A DNA stretch of 64,000 bases from Dasypus novemcinctus (Eukaryota; Chordata; Mammalia; Cingulata; Dasypodidae): NCBI RefSeq assembly GCF_030445035.2, contig NC_080682.1, forward strand, positions 34,144,770-34,208,769, read 5' to 3'. Shown in pieces: positions 1 to 12,739 of the stretch (position 1 is its first letter; each line of letters opens with the position of its first letter). The position numbers and the translations under genes are program-made. A model generated the notes under the pieces. It saw only the letters and a program-made list of their open reading frames with translations, searched no databases and was not told the DNA's origin.

Positions 1-860
1 TTCTGTAAACCTGGAGCTTCTCTAATATCTTTTTTAAAAAGAGTGAATAGGTAGACAGTAGCCACAATATAGCCCTACATTAATTCAATATTAAATATCA
101 TGTAGATAAGTTCCCTTATATTGCAGACTTTTGCAATACAAATTATTATATTGTAAAATAAAGTGTCCAGAAGGCAGAATCATGTAAAATATGAAAGAAA
201 AGAAAAATACAAAAAACAAATATGCATATGTATACATACATACACAGATCTCATTACATAAGCTAGCTTTGGTCACTCTCAAAGCTAAAGACTTTTTTAT
301 TTATAGGAAGTTTATTTTTGATAAGCAATGTATAAGAACTTCCTAACCAGTTGAGTCCAACTATTTAAGTCATATACACAATGTATAATTATGTTTACCC
401 TTATTTCCCTATTCTAATTCAAAATATATATCAAGAAACAATGTCTGTAAATTTTATACCATTTTTAATAATTACATTGGAAATATTTGGAGAATAATTC
501 TAGAAATAGAATTTTCAGTTAATCTAGGGTTTAACAAGACAGTCCAAATACTAAAGAAAGATAAAACATGAGTGTGATAGCATATTTGACCTTGATGATT
601 TATCATTGTGCTTTCCCAAGTGAACAAAAACAAAATCATCATTACATAGCATGTGTGCAAAAATTCATGCATCTATAAATATATTCTTACATATGATGAA
701 ATGACATCAAATTATACTTTGAATGTTTTATGAAGAAGTAAACTCTCCTATTTAAAATAGCAAAGCATTTGATTGACAAAGTATACAAAATAATAGAGAC
801 CAGGTACTCATTAAACAATACTCAAAACAAAACAGGTACTCATTTAAACAATAACTATAT
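1..860. other. AT-rich intergenic DNA, no gene
   Basis: I see no coding signature, RNA gene or confident repeat here. The short open frames on the minus strand have no recognisable composition or motif. The base composition is that of an AT-rich isochore, as is usual around OR clusters. A short imperfect direct repeat lies near 800-855 (CAGGTACTCATT with a few flanking bases, twice). Confidence 0.6.
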
Positions 861-1210
861 AAAGAATTTCCTTTAAATATTTCAATTTGTTTAGAAATAA
901 AAGAGATTCATGTCATTGAAATTTTATCATGAAATGCAAATATTTTTTTAAATTAACAAATATTTCCTCACAAAATAAATATTATAATAAAATCATTAAA
1001 GATGTATGTGACCAGAGCCTTCGACCAGATATTTAATACTTTAGCTACATACATGTAATATATTTGTTTTGTGAATAGTAACATGCATGAAAGCATTTTA
1101 TCTTGTTTAAATTCATTGATTCTTATTATGATTTAAATAGTTATAAATATGGGATTTTTATCATCCTTCTACCTTTTTATATCCCAATATAGTATATTTC
1201 TTAAAACATT
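860..1210 (+). repeat. Diverged duplicate of 52,640-52,920
   Basis: This stretch aligns by eye, in the same orientation, with 52,640-52,920. Shared landmarks are the block around GTGACCAGAGCCTTC (1,007-1,022; the partner reads GTGACTAGAGCCTTC), followed by TTAGCTACA, then a shared TTTTATCT and an ATTTATTATT-like run. The copies are well diverged and carry small indels. It could be an old segmental duplication or an unnamed interspersed repeat. Confidence 0.55.
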
Positions 1211-1249
1211 ATCTGTTTATATCTATATAAATGGGCATATCGAAACAGA

Positions 1250-2840
1250 TAATTGTTTTTTGTTATCCAGCTTTTCTGAGCCTCACTTCCTCCTGGTATT
1301 TGTATGAATCCACTTCTTTTAGGTTGCTCAAATATGACAATCCTTGAGGAATTTTTTATAAATTACTTTTGAAGATAGCAAGCCTGGCTATTTCCATGTA
1401 CACTTCTACTTAGCTTTTCCCAGAGCAGTTACCACAAACCGTATGCATAGACTTTTTTGATTATTACACCCAATCCACATTATAGAATGTCACTCTTATT
1501 AGATGTACCTCCTCCCAGTTCCTCATCACCTGCACAGTGCTTTGCACTGGTGTTTCCCTGTTTGGAACAAGTTTCTCTCATGAAAATGTATGACAGATTA
1601 TTCCCTTTTAAGTCTTTGAACAAATAAAAATTTTATTGAGACCTTCCCTGACCACACTATTTCCAGGTGCTTTGTCATGTCCTTGCCTTCATACATCTCA
1701 CCCACTAGGCTTTATTACATTTTTTAAAAAATATTACTTTTCACATTCTAATATGGCATATCATTTATTTCTGTATATTGCTATGAATTTCCCAGCTAAA
1801 ACATAGGGCCCAGGAGGTGAAAGATAACTTACTGTTTATTATGCAGTGTATGCAGTACTTTGCATATATTCAGTAAAATATTTAAAGCATAAATGAATTA
1901 AATAAAGGTTGCAAATGAACAAAACATATGTAGTACATAATTAACCCAGCAATAAAAGTTATAAACTCTGAGTAATATATTTGATCATTTTAAATTTGCA
2001 TAACATAAAAACTCTGGGAACATTCTTTCCCTACATCTATGAGTCATTTATAAAATTCAATACAATTAGTACCAAATTTCAATAAATTTTCAAAGTTTAA
2101 GTAAAGGAGCTACATTATCTGACCAAAACACAATATGTTTTATGTTAATATTCAAAGCATAAAACTGGCAATTCCTTTCAAATTGAAAATTCAAAATAAA
2201 TATAACTAAGAATGTAAGCTTAAGGTTTCCTTGGAAAAATAGGCATTAGAATATTTAATGCTAGAATATTTACATAATGGATTTCTATATGAATAATTTG
2301 TAGACCTACATGTAAAATAAAGTGGCATTCAGATGAATAATGGAAATATTAAATTCTTATATTATTAATCATGTAACAAATAATAAAAAGCAATCCATTA
2401 TCTTTAGGTGCTAGAATAAAACCAACAAATTTAGCCAAAATAGTGGGATAAATAAAATGATGAAACAGAAAAAAATCAATTAAAAGCAAATAAAATCAAA
2501 TAATATTTATCTAAAAGGAAAGAGAAAGAGCCACTATTTAATAAGTCAAAACAAAGAGATAAAAACTATGAAAAGAAAAACAACTGATTGATAATAACAA
2601 AAATAGGGAAAAATATAATAAGCTCATTACATATTTTCTTTCATAGTTTATCATACTATATTGTCATTTAAATCAGAAGAGATTTTAAAATATTTGATCA
2701 GATTTTGTCTCCAGCATTAACATTGTTAGTAATAAAGCATTCCCCAGCCATCATAAACAACTACAAACTTGAACAAAATGCAGATGAAAATTATTTTGAG
2801 GAATTGGAAAAGGACAATGTTTCAGTTATCCATGAGATAA
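1250..2840. other. Intergenic, possible L2-like relic, otherwise unassigned
   Basis: No gene is supported. The piece near 1,490-1,720 (pyrimidine-rich, with a GACCTTCCCTGACCAC-like block) resembles the 3' part of an old L2 element, but this is weak. From 1,900 to 2,840 the sequence is very AT-rich and I recognise nothing. Confidence 0.35.
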
Positions 2841-2848
2841 TGAAAATA

Positions 2849-2897
2849 CATGAACATGTTTTTCTGGGATACAAAAAGCTTCAAATCATCACACTGC
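2849..2897 (-). mobile_element. Small piece of MaLR-like LTR family B
   Basis: The string CATGTTTTTCTGGGATACAA and the following AAGCTTCAAATCATCACAC match the outer edge of the family B copy ending at 5,687. Only the first ~50 bp of the LTR (on the minus strand) are present. Confidence 0.55.
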
Positions 2898-2989
2898 CTT
2901 TCTGTACTGCTTGCTGACCAGGGAGATAAAAAATACCAGCAGAGTTTTGCATGGCTGAAGAAGGAAATATTGGAGTTACCCTGGTTGAA

Positions 2990-3755
2990 GAAGTTGGAAC
3001 ATAGAAAATAGCGTATAGAACTATAGGGTGTCAAGAGTTACCTCCTGAGAGCCTCCGTGTTGCTCAAATGTAGCCATTCTCTAAGCCAAACTCAGCATGT
3101 AAATGCATTACCTTCCCCCCAGCATGGGACATGATCCCAGGGATAAGCCTCCTTGGTGCTGAGGTGTGATGCAACTAGAAAAAGACCTTGAATAAAAGCA
3201 GGAAATGGTAAAAACAAATGAGTTTATTATATGGCTAAGAGACTTCAAAATAAGTTGGGAGGTCATCAGAAGGGTCATGCTTAAGCACATCTCAGCAGGA
3301 TCCCAGAGACAGCCAAAGTAGATACAACCCCCAGCACTGGTGCTCCTGAGGGCTATGGACACAAACAGGTTCTACAGTCATGACAGATGACTCTGGAGTT
3401 CATTGCCTTTCCAGTCAGCCCTATTTTGGAATCTGTGTCCTGACTGTGATGGAGTTGGACTCAGATGTAACCTTTCTACACATGCCTCTTCTGTCACTTT
3501 TACTGAATCTGTGGTTGGTTCTGGGGTTGGTGTATACTCAGGAGACTTGAATCTCTGGACTCGCCATTTGCCATCTGGGCCTTGAGCCTCAGCAGAGTTG
3601 CATCTCCTATTCTCTGATTCATTGGATTTACCCAGGTCAGCTAACAGGGAGGTGAAGATAGTCAACCACCACACCAGGGAACTGAGAATGTCTACAACCA
3701 CAAGTAGGAGAATTGCATACATTGACCATGTGGGATTTAAACCCATCCTCACAAT
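2990..3755 (+). mobile_element. Family C retroposon fragment (C1)
   Basis: This is a diverged copy of the sequence at 13,640-14,350. They share GAGTTACCTCCTGAGA, CTCTAAGCCAAACTCAGCAT, CTAGAAAAAGACCTT, TATGGCTAAGAGA, GGAGACTTGAATCTCTGGAC and CCAGGGAACTGAGA, in the same order. The A-rich 3' end of the family is missing. A minus-strand frame of about 138 codons (3,378-3,794) is open here and partly kept in the other copy, but I do not call it a gene. Family C looks like a long non-coding retroposon or the long 3' UTR of an L1-lineage element. Confidence 0.75.
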
Positions 3756-3789
3756 TAAGCCTTGACTCCCCATTCCTAACTCCAACACC

Positions 3790-4640
3790 AACATTTACTC
3801 TGGTAACCCATATTCTAGTTTCTGAGTCTATGGATTTGCATATTCTCATTATCCCTTATCAGTGAGATCATACAATTATATCTTTTTGGGTTTTGCTTAT
3901 TTGACTCAACATGATGTCTTCAAATTCTTATATGCTGTAGAACTTCATTCCTTTTTATGGTTGAATAATATCCCACTGTATGTATATACCAATTTTGCTT
4001 ATCCATTCACGTGATTACAGACATTTGGGTTGCAACCATCTTTCACCAATTTTAAATAGCATTGCCAAACAATGGTGTGCAAATATCAATTTGAGTCCAT
4101 GATATCACATTTTTAGGGCATAAACCTGGAAATGGGATTTCTAGTTCATATGGTATTTCTATACTTAACATTCTGAGGAACCTCCAAACTTTTGTTCACC
4201 AGTATAATTTTGCCTTCTCATGACGATGAACAATTATTACCATTTCTCCACATCATCACCAACAGTTGGTATTTTCTGTTTTTAATAGTAGGCATTCTAG
4301 TGGGTGTGAAATGGTATCTCATTATACTTTAAATTTTCATTGCCCTACTGGTAATGATGTTGTGTATATTTTAATGTGATTATTGACCAGTTATATCTTC
4401 TTTGGAGAAATTTCTGTTCAACTTATGTCTATTTTTATATTATGTTGTTTATCTTTTCATTGTCAAATTATAGGAGTTTTAAAAAATATTTTGGATAATA
4501 AGTACTTATATGATATGTTATTTCCAAATATTTTCTACCATTCTGTAGGTTTTTAAAATTAATTGCATCATAAAGTATTATGATTCACAAGAGTTTTTAA
4601 TTTTGATGAAGCATCTTTTATCTCTTTCTTTTCTTTTGGT
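3790..4640 (-). mobile_element. Old L1 fragment, ORF2 3' end
   Basis: Read on the minus strand, this is the C-terminal part of LINE-1 ORF2 and the start of its 3' UTR. On the plus strand the landmarks are CCATTTCTCCACATCATCAC, TCTAGTGGGTGTGAAATGGT, TCTTTGGAGAAATTTCTGTT and TATTTTCTACCATTCTGTAG, in the antisense order expected. It is broken by stops and indels and is not coding. Confidence 0.85.
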
Positions 4641-4683
4641 CCTGAGCTTTTGGTTGCCCTACATCGCCCACTAGGAGTTTTCC

Positions 4684-5139
4684 TTAGATTCCTGTCTGCT
4701 AAAACGAATACCACAATATAGTTTTAACAATGGGAATTTATTGGTTAATGGATGTGAGGTTGGCAGAAGTCCATAACCAAAGCAGCAGAAAGGTGATTTT
4801 TTGTCCCAAAGCACTGTGCTCTTCTGTGACTAGCTCCCAGTGATTCTTCACCTCATCTTTCTGTCAAGAAGTAATGCTTATGGTGACATCATTTTCCTTT
4901 CTGTTCTGGGTTCCACTGACTTCCATCTTCTTCTGTGGCTTTTCTTATTTATCTGAATTTCATTCTGCTTGTAAAGGATTCTAGTAACTGGATTATAAAC
5001 ACCAAACTGATGCATTTGACCACACCTTCACTAAATATAACATATTCAAAAGTTCCTGTTTAAAATGGATTGACACCCACAGTAATGGAATGATGTTAAG
5101 AACATGCTTTTTCTGGTGCATAAGTCGAACTCCAACAGA
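4684..5139 (-). mobile_element. MaLR-like LTR, family B copy B2
   Basis: About 455 bp shared with 5,252-5,687 and, in the opposite orientation, 35,379-35,839. Shared blocks are AACAATGGGAATTTATTGGTT at the left (minus-strand AATAAATTCCCATTGTT, the poly-A signal region), then CTGAATTTCATTCTGCTTGTAA, GACACCCACAGTAATGGAAT and the outer edge near 5,130. A poly-A signal close to the 3' end and no coding capacity fit a MaLR-type LTR. No clear target duplication was found. Confidence 0.65.
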
Positions 5140-5251
5140 TTAAATCATTTCAGTTCTTACTCTAGCTTTGTAATGAATTTAAAATTGGAAAGTTTTAGTG
5201 TTACAATTTCTTCTTGTTCAAAAATTTCTGGGCATCTGTGATTTTACTCTT

Positions 5252-5687
5252 TGTTTTAGTTTCCTGGGCTACTTTATTAAACAATGGAAATTTATTAACT
5301 TATGTTTTGAGGCAGGAAAAAATCCAAAAGAAGGCATCATGAAGACAATATTGTCTTCTGGAAGATTGTGGCTTTCAGAAGCTGGCTGCTGGTGATCTTT
5401 CTTCTTCAGCTTGCCACAAGGCAAAGCAAATGGAGGTGTTTCCTGGTCTCTCTCTTCTCTTATGGGTTCTACTAATGTTCAGACTCTTGCTTCCTGCAGC
5501 TTTATCTCAGTCTGTTTGAATTTCTTCCACTTACAAAGGACTCCCCTAATAAGATTAAGACCCATCCTCATTTGGCTGGGTCACCCCTTGACTGTAATAA
5601 ATTCATAGATGGCTTCACACCCACAGGGAAGGATTAGATTTAAGGACATGTTTTCCTGGAATACAAAAAGCTTCAATCCATCACACA
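5252..5687 (-). mobile_element. MaLR-like LTR, family B copy B3
   Basis: Second family B copy in the same orientation, about 110 bp from B2. Landmarks are TTAGTTTCCTGGGCTAC at the left edge, GAAATTTATTAAC (antisense poly-A signal), AAGATTAAGACCCATCCTCA, TCACACCCACAGGGAAGGAT and CTTCAATCCATCACACA at the right edge. The next ~250 bp (5,690-5,940) may be internal sequence of the same element, since it lies on the 5' side of the LTR. That is inference only. Confidence 0.65.
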
Positions 5688-5939
5688 GCACCTTCTGGAT
5701 GCAAAAAAGACATATTCTTTCTTAATGCAAGCTACATTCGTTCCAGCACAATATCCTGAAAGCCTTAACTCATTTCATTAACAATGATAAATAGAAAGAC
5801 TCCTCAAAATCAGTCATGGGTGTTATCTGCCCTGGGGCAAAATTCCCCTCTGGCTGTGCACCTGTGATCCCTAGAAAATAAGTTATATGTTTCAAATATA
5901 AAGTAAAGACACAAGCATAGGATAAACATTTATATGTTT

Positions 5940-6960
5940 TTAGTGTCTTTACAAGAAGGGTGGATGATTTTGCCAAATGATTTTTTGTATCAATTTAAAA
6001 AGCCATGTTCTTTTTCTGTTTTGTTTGTTTTTTATTTCATTCTCTTAATGCGGTATATTACATTAATTCATTCCCGTATATTGAACCACCCAGTCTGCAC
6101 TGAGATAAATCCCACCTGAACATGTTTAATTCCTTTAATGTGCTGTTGGATTCTGTTTACTAGAATTCTGTAGAGTATTTTGTATTTATGTTCATATGGG
6201 ATATTGGGGATAATTTTATTGTGATGTCTTTACCTGTCTTTGGTATTAGGGTGATGCTCACCACATAGACTGAGTTAGGAAATTTTCCTTCCAATTTCAG
6301 GTTTTTGGAGGAATATGAACAGAATCGTGTTTTGAATGTTTGTTGAAATTCACTGAAAAACACACCTGGTCCTGTGATTTTCTTTGATGGTGGGAAGGTG
6401 ATTACTTAGTTGATCTCTTTAGTTATTATTGTTCTTTAAGGTGTTCTGTTTCTTTTTTATTCAGTTTAGAAATTTTGTGTCTTTCCAGGAATTTATCAAT
6501 TTCATATATTTTATCTAATTGGGGGCCCAATTGTTCATAGTATCATGGTATACTTCTTTTACTTCTGTGAGGTTGTTGGTAATGTCACTCCTTTCTTTCC
6601 TGATTTTAATTATCTTCTGTCCTCTACTTTTTCTTCTTTATCATTCTAGCTAAAGTTGGAATGATCTTTACATAGTATTAACTTTGGGTTTTATTGACCT
6701 TCTCTATAGTGTTTTTATTTTCTATTTTATTTATCCATGCTATTATCTTTGTTATTTCCTTCAAACTACTTGCTTTGGGTTTATTTTGCTCTTCAGATTC
6801 TGGTACTTCAAGTTGTGAAGTTAGATCTCCTATATCAGATCTTTCTCCTTTTATTTTGTAAGAATTCAGAGTTATACATTTTCCTTTCATTACCACTTTT
6901 ATTTCATCTGTAGATTTAGCATGTTTTGTTTTGTTCATTCATTTCCTGATATTTCTTAAT
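5940..6960 (-). mobile_element. L1 fragment, ORF2 reverse transcriptase region
   Basis: Antisense L1 ORF2. Plus-strand landmarks include ATTCTCTTAATGCGGTATAT, GAGATAAATCCCACCTGAAC, CTTTGGTATTAGGGTGATGC, CACCTGGTCCTGTGATTTTC and TTATTGACCTTCTCTATAG, in the order seen in inverted mammalian L1 copies. The longest remaining open frame is about 86 codons (6,678-6,938, minus) and is a relic of ORF2, not a gene. Confidence 0.85.
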
Positions 6961-7019
6961 TGTCTTTATTATTTATTCTTGGCCCATTGTTTCTTTAAAA
7001 ATATATCTCTTTTATTAAC

Positions 7020-7560
7020 TAAGAAACTTCATTGATACATACTACAAAAGCATGAATCCATCCAAAATGTACATGCAATGTTATTCACTGCAATCACATA
7101 TTTGTGCATTCATAAATAAAATCATTCTTAAAGCACTTTCGTTATTCAAGTAATAATAGTGATAATAATAAAAAGGAAACATTAAAGAATGTGGCAGAAC
7201 TCCCCAGGATGATAATTCGATATCCTTTCAGTTACTCTGTGGATCTCCACCCACTTTGACAATGCCCTTTGAATACTTCAACTCATTCATATGCCTTTTA
7301 GGTATGACCCAGCTGAACTTCCTCCTATGCATCCCTCATCGCTGACAACCACACCAATTATCCTCTCTGCACCAGCTGTAACCCTTTTATGATCCAAAAC
7401 ATCTTCAAAAATGAAGCCAACAAAATAACCAAATAAAATTAATAAGAAAATGGAGTAATAATGATAGTTTTAAAAATAAAAAATAAAATATAAAAATAAA
7501 AAATTGAAATAAAAAATAATTAAGAAGTTTTTAAAAATGACATTATCTTCATCACTGTAA
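7020..7560. repeat. Unnamed interspersed repeat, half 1
   Basis: Related by eye to 7,940-8,150: both carry a CAATCACATANTTGTGCA block, then an ATT/AATAATA run and a CATTATTT-rich part. The two halves flank a family C 3' end, so the original repeat was probably split by that insertion. I cannot name the family; an L1 3' UTR of the local lineage is possible. Confidence 0.45.
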
Positions 7561-7563
7561 GAT

Positions 7564-7655
7564 CTAAGCCACTTTCCTTTTTATAATAAATTAATATTTT
7601 TTATTTTATTTTTTTTAATTTTTTTTTGTCTTTATTACTAAGCCACTTTCAATTA
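7564..7655. repeat. T-rich insert flanked by a 13-bp direct repeat
   Basis: CTAAGCCACTTTC occurs at about 7,563 and again at about 7,640, flanking ~65 bp of T-rich sequence. This looks like a small insertion or a local duplication; its origin is unclear. Confidence 0.5.
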
Positions 7656-7659
7656 CAGG

Positions 7660-7935
7660 TAGAGTGGAAAGAATTTATAAATTTATAAATTCTGTCAAAA
7701 CCTATAAAATTGTGCCTTGCAAAGTGTATCTATAATGTAAACTATAGTCCATGGTTATTAACAATGTTTCAATATGTGTTCATCAATTGTAACAACTGTA
7801 CCACACTAATGAAAGTTGTTGCCAGTGAATGGGGGAAAGTGTTGCAAATGGTGGGGATGGGGTATATGGGAATCCCCTAAATATTTTTTAAATCAATTTT
7901 ATTGATATTTATTAAAAAAGATTATCTAAAAAAAA
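7660..7935 (+). mobile_element. Family C retroposon 3' end (C2)
   Basis: Carries the family C 3' landmarks in order: AAACCTATAAAATTGTG, AATGTAAACTATAG, TTCATCAATTGTAACAA, CCACACTAATGAAAG, GGGGTATATGGGAATCCCCT, then an A13 tail near 7,929-7,941. The A tail and 5' truncation indicate target-primed retroposition. Confidence 0.75.
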
Positions 7936-7939
7936 AAAA

Positions 7940-8330
7940 AAGAATATCATTCCTCCAAGGTGTATAATCAATGGTATTTGCTTTAATCACATAGTTGTGC
8001 AATCATTACTTCAATCATTATTAGAGAATTTTCATTATTTTAATATTAATAATAAAAAACAAAGAAGAAAATTCCTCATCTCTCATAATTTTGATGTAAC
8101 AATTCTATAATCTAAAGTTTCTTTTAAAAAATAACTAAAAAAAGAAAAACAACCAAAATCCATCACCTATCAATCTTTCTGTGCTTCCCTCATTTTACTT
8201 AGCTGCTATTCTTTTTCCTTATGTCTAGGATATTCGTATTTATATTTTGTAAAATTAGTCTTATACGTGCAATATCACCCATATTCATGTTTTACATGAG
8301 GCTTTACTATCTTAAATAGTCCAATGTTAT
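7940..8330. repeat. Unnamed interspersed repeat, half 2
   Basis: See 7,020-7,560. The shared part is clearest at 7,965-8,060. The remainder to 8,330 is AT-rich and unassigned. Confidence 0.4.
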
Positions 8331-9835
8331 ATTTTTTCACTTACATTTTAGTAATATGACCCACATGCACTAGAGAAGAATGTTTATTTGGCTCTTGTGT
8401 GTGAAGTGTTCTATGTAAATCTATTAACTCTAGTTGTATTATAATGTCTTTCAGGTCTTTCATTTTCAGGTCTTTCATTTTCAAACTTCTATCTAAATGC
8501 TCTCTGGATTATTATACGTTGCATACTGAAATTTATTACTAGGTCAGAGAACCATCAATTTCTCCCTTCATAAGTTTCAATATGTTTAATTATTGTGGGT
8601 CTCTGCTGTTTCAGTGCATACCCATATGGCTACCTACCTTGGAGATCTTTATTCCTTTATGCTGCCATGACTTACTGTCTAGGGTACTTTCCTATGAGCA
8701 TGCAGTACTCCTTATAACATTGCTTGTAGGGCAGCTGTAGTGGTGATGATTTCCATCAGCTTTTGTTTACCTCTTAATGTCTTAATCTCACCTTGATGTT
8801 TTAAAACAGTCTTATCAGATATACAATTCTCAGTTGAAATTGTTTTCTTTCAGCACTTAAATATTTTATTCATCTGCTTTCATGCCTCTATGGTTTTTGA
8901 TAAGAAATCAGTACTTTATTTTATAGTGACTTCCTTTTACATAACATGCTTCTTCTCTCTTTCAGGTTTCAGAACTCTTCCCTTATCCTTGCATTCTGCC
9001 ATTTGACTATGTATGTCTCACATATTTTTTTTTTCAAGTTTATCCTGTTTGTTGATCATTGGAATACTTGAAGGTGAATTCATGTCTTTCTCAAAATTTA
9101 AATTTTCTGCCATTATTTCTTTGAACATTTCTTCTGTCCCATTCTTATTTTTCTTCTCAGTTTCTTGTTATTACCATACTGATATTCTTTAGGGTACTCA
9201 ACCTGTCTCTTAGGTTCTTTGCAAATTTTCTCATGTTTATTTTTTCCTTTCTGCCCTTCAGCCTGAGTCATTTTATTGTCTTGTTTTGAATTCACTTATT
9301 CTTTCTTCTGAATATCAAACATCTGGTCTTCTTTTTGATGATTTATTAAGTTTTACCCTCTTCCTTTTAATTGGCCATAACTTCTTGAATCTTTGTTTTT
9401 CTTGATAACCTTTGTTGCACATTGTACAGTTTAATAGTTTAACATTGTAGCTATTGGATTTAGTTCCTTAGATTCCTAAATTTTGTTTCTGGCTCGTGAT
9501 GTGGTAGTTATATCATTGAGTATTAGGAGCTTTTAAAAATGTAAAAAAGATATTTTCATTATCTTTGCAAATTAGCTCTGTGTTGGCTGGTGGTCTCACT
9601 CAGAATTTAGCTCTCCTATCAAGAAGATCATCCTGAAGCAAAATTGCGGTGCCCCCTCCTTCTTTTTTGAGCACATCTGTTTTCCTTGTCTTCTGCCCTA
9701 GCCTTAGAAATTTCCTGGTTTAAGTGAATTGGAATAACTCCTTTGTCCCTATGAAATAGCTTTTCAAATATTGTTTAGACAGACCAAGCCCTACAGTATC
9801 TTATGCTGCCATCTTAGTTGCCTAAAAGCAATCAT
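8330..9835 (-). mobile_element. L1 5' half, ORF1 region relic
   Basis: Antisense to an old L1 5' region. On the minus strand it starts near 9,830 with a CTAAGATGGCAGCATAAG block typical of L1 5' ends. It runs through an ORF1-like stretch whose broken frames are rich in K, E, N and R (for example 9,113-9,295), then the linker toward ORF2. Plus-strand landmarks are CTTGTAGGGCAGCTG and TTTTGTTTACCTCTTAATGT. A perfect 15-bp tandem repeat (CAGGTCTTTCATTTT twice, 8,452-8,481) lies inside. Not coding. Confidence 0.65.
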
Positions 9836-11305
9836 AATAATATTAGTAACTGAAATAATTTAAGGAAGAAAATTTCATCTCCTAGAGAAGTTAGTATCAA
9901 TATAATGGAATGAGGTATGATTTTAAAATTTCTAACAGAAAATGAAATTAAATAAAATTTTGTTAACCAAAATGAAGCCAGAAGAGAAGAATAAACATTT
10001 CAAAAACATATGAAATTAATAGAATATAACACATAATGATTTTAAATTTAAGTGAACATTCTGATTAAAAGGCACAATGATTGATGCTATTAATAAGACC
10101 AACATTATGATGTTCATAAGAAATAGTTGAATAGAAAAGGATGTTCAAATATGTAACTGTTAAGTATAAGCATATAAATGTGATGTACAATGTAATAAAA
10201 TTAGAAAAAGTAGATTTGTATATTCCAGAGATAAGAAGAACAGTATAAAGCAACAATAGAGTCAAGTTTTCAAGAAATTATAGAAATCCTTAGTAGTTTC
10301 AGAGCACACAAAACAAAATTTGACAGATTATATGGAGGAATATATATTTGTAGAAATAATTGCATTGAATAATTACCAGGGATAAAGTTCTAATTTTACT
10401 GAAAATGTAGGACATAGAAGACATGTTCTTTTCTGTTTCTTATTCCTGATCTTCTGTCAAAATCACATTAATATTAGGGATGACATTTTGGAAGCCTACT
10501 AATAAAGATTTATCAAGAAGTCAATAACAAAACTAGCTTGGTAAATTATCATTTCTCCTAATTTTACTCATGTTACTTGGAAGTACACTTAATGAATATA
10601 AAAAATATAAATATAGAAAAACTGATTTCAATGCTGTGAAGAAAAATTCATTCATCATGATTTTGTAAGGAGCAAATCTTATTAGGTGGAACTGACTTAG
10701 AAAAAATGCCTTTAATTTCTCCTTCAGCTTAAACCATAACGCCAAATATCATGAAATAAATTTTAATCTCCAAAAATACTTTCCTCGGAATCACTGAATT
10801 ATTGATGAAGAATTGAAATGTACTTTTAAAGTTCAGCAAATATATAACATGTTAATTTGTATCTCCTTGATCAATACCATCACATTTTCTGCTAAAATTA
10901 TGGAGTAAGAAGTTTTTCTGTTAAAAGTTGCTTCTAAATCACATGAAAATTGATTTCATTCTCATTAATTAATGCAAGATTTGCAAGAAAGCATTTCACT
11001 TGATTTGAGGTTTGGAGCAAAAAATAAATTATAAATTAATTATAAAATCATTACTCATCTTTACTCAGCATTGCGTTTTACTTTCATCTCATGTTTGTTT
11101 TAACATTTCCTATGTAGATGAGTTAGGTGACATTGCCAACTCTGCATGGAGAAACTCCAACATGCTTTTCTTGAGAAGACACAAAAATGTCCATTCATTA
11201 GATAATGATCAATTCTAAAAAAAATTTAGACATGGAAAACCATTCAATGCAAAATACATGAAATTGCGGCTTTTACAAATCTCTAATAAAACACAGGGAA
11301 AGGAG
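9836..11305. other. AT-rich intergenic DNA, nothing recognised
   Basis: I see no gene, RNA or named repeat. Short open frames occur on both strands but lack motifs, and their composition follows the AT-rich background. Confidence 0.5.
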
Positions 11306-11319
11306 TAGTATAAATTTTT

Positions 11320-11718
11320 TAAAAAGATTTATTTATTTATTCCTCCCCCCCAGTTGCCTGATCTCTGTGTCTAATTGCTGTGCCTTCTTCTTTGTCTGCT
11401 TCTGTTGTTGTCAGCGGCACAGGAATCTGTGTTTCTTTTTGTTGTGTCATCTTGTTGTGTCAGCTCTCCGTATGGGCGGCACCATTCTTAGGCAGGCTGC
11501 ACTTTCTTTCACACTGGGCGGCTCTCCTTACTGGGAGCACTCCTTGTGTGTGGGGCTCCCCTATGCGGGGGACACTCCTGAGTGGCACAGCACTCCTTGC
11601 GCCATCAGCACTGCACTTGGGCCAGCTCCACACACAGGTCAACGAGGCCCAGGGTTTGAACCACGGACCTCCCATGTGGTAGATGGATGCCCTAACCACT
11701 GGGCCAAGTCCACTTCCC
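11320..11718 (-). mobile_element. DAS-type armadillo SINE, copy 1
   Basis: A tRNA-derived SINE on the minus strand. The head at the right end carries CCAAGTCCACTTCCCT (antisense of the GGGAAGTGGACTTGG start) and an antisense B box around GGTTTGAACCACGGACC. The body passes through CAGCACTGCACTTGGGCCAG, and an antisense A/T-rich tail (TTTATTTATTTATT) lies at the left. A perfect 14-bp target duplication, TAGTATAAATTTTT, flanks it at 11,306-11,319 and 11,719-11,732. Open frames of 80-120 codons inside the SINE are not genes. The head is expected to have been made by RNA polymerase III. Confidence 0.95.
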
Positions 11719-11732
11719 TAGTATAAATTTTT

Positions 11733-12690
11733 AATAATAAAATTAGGAGGTTACAAAAATACAATGTGATAAAATTGATGTGAATATATAAGTGTACATA
11801 TAAGCAAGCATTATGTAAAAAGGAAAATAAAAGGAAGAAACACATCTAATGTTTACTCCAATGATTGTTTCACACTTTTAAATATAAAAATGTTTCATTG
11901 TTTAATATGTGTTATACCATACTTATTGGTTAATGATCTGGCCTTTCAGCCATGGACTAATTATTTCTCTATCTTCTCTTTTAAACATTCTTAAATGAGA
12001 GCATCACAAAGAAATACCAAAAATCGCTACTTAATATCTTATGGCATATAAGGGGGAGGCAACTCTTTGTTAAAAACTTAACATGGGTGCATTAGTCCTT
12101 GAATTTTTATTCTTGGAATCATGCCAAACAAATTTCTTTGGAAATTGGTCCCAGAGTTGAGCAAATGTTGCACTCTCAACAATCTCCTATATAAGTGCTG
12201 CTGTGGGATTTTGAGGGTGAAAGGCAAGAGACAATCTGCTCTGCTTATGTTCATAATAGCTCCTGGTGTACTTAAAAAAACATAATTCCAGGTGATTTTT
12301 TATTTGATAAGGACCTAAACAAATATCTAGGTCAGTTTATTTTACCTCAAAACAAATGAAAATGCATGTACAAAAAATTAAAAATAAATTATCTCCAAGG
12401 AAAAAAATATTGTATAGCCAAATTTCAGGCTACTTAACTGATTTATATATTTTATTTGTAAGGCAAGCTTAAGGTTGAGACATTTCTAAACAGATAAAGC
12501 TGTAAGAATATTTTTCACCAATTCTGGCTCTTGGTATTAGTTTCAATGCTAAAGTGTTTTAGTTTATCTCAAAAAAAAAGTGATTATTAGAAGAGTATAC
12601 ATATATATGTGCATATCATGTAGTCCTTACCTAAGTAATGCCAGGATTTATAGAAAATGGAATCAAAGTCATCAGGTAATATGCAGATAT
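11733..12690. other. Intergenic, nothing recognised
   Basis: AT-rich unique sequence. No repeat or gene identified with confidence. Confidence 0.5.
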
Positions 12691-12739
12691 TTTTTGGAAG
12701 AAATTTAAGTTTTAATAATCACATAAAACATACATGATT

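Noticed and set aside
11320..11718. Functional tRNA gene in the SINE heads
   Set aside because: The cloverleaf is degenerate and the sequence continues into a SINE body and A-rich tail with target duplications. It is a retroposon.
11367..11726. A 119-codon open frame with Cys-rich start
   Set aside because: It is the antisense strand of SINE copy 1, bounded by its 14-bp target duplication.
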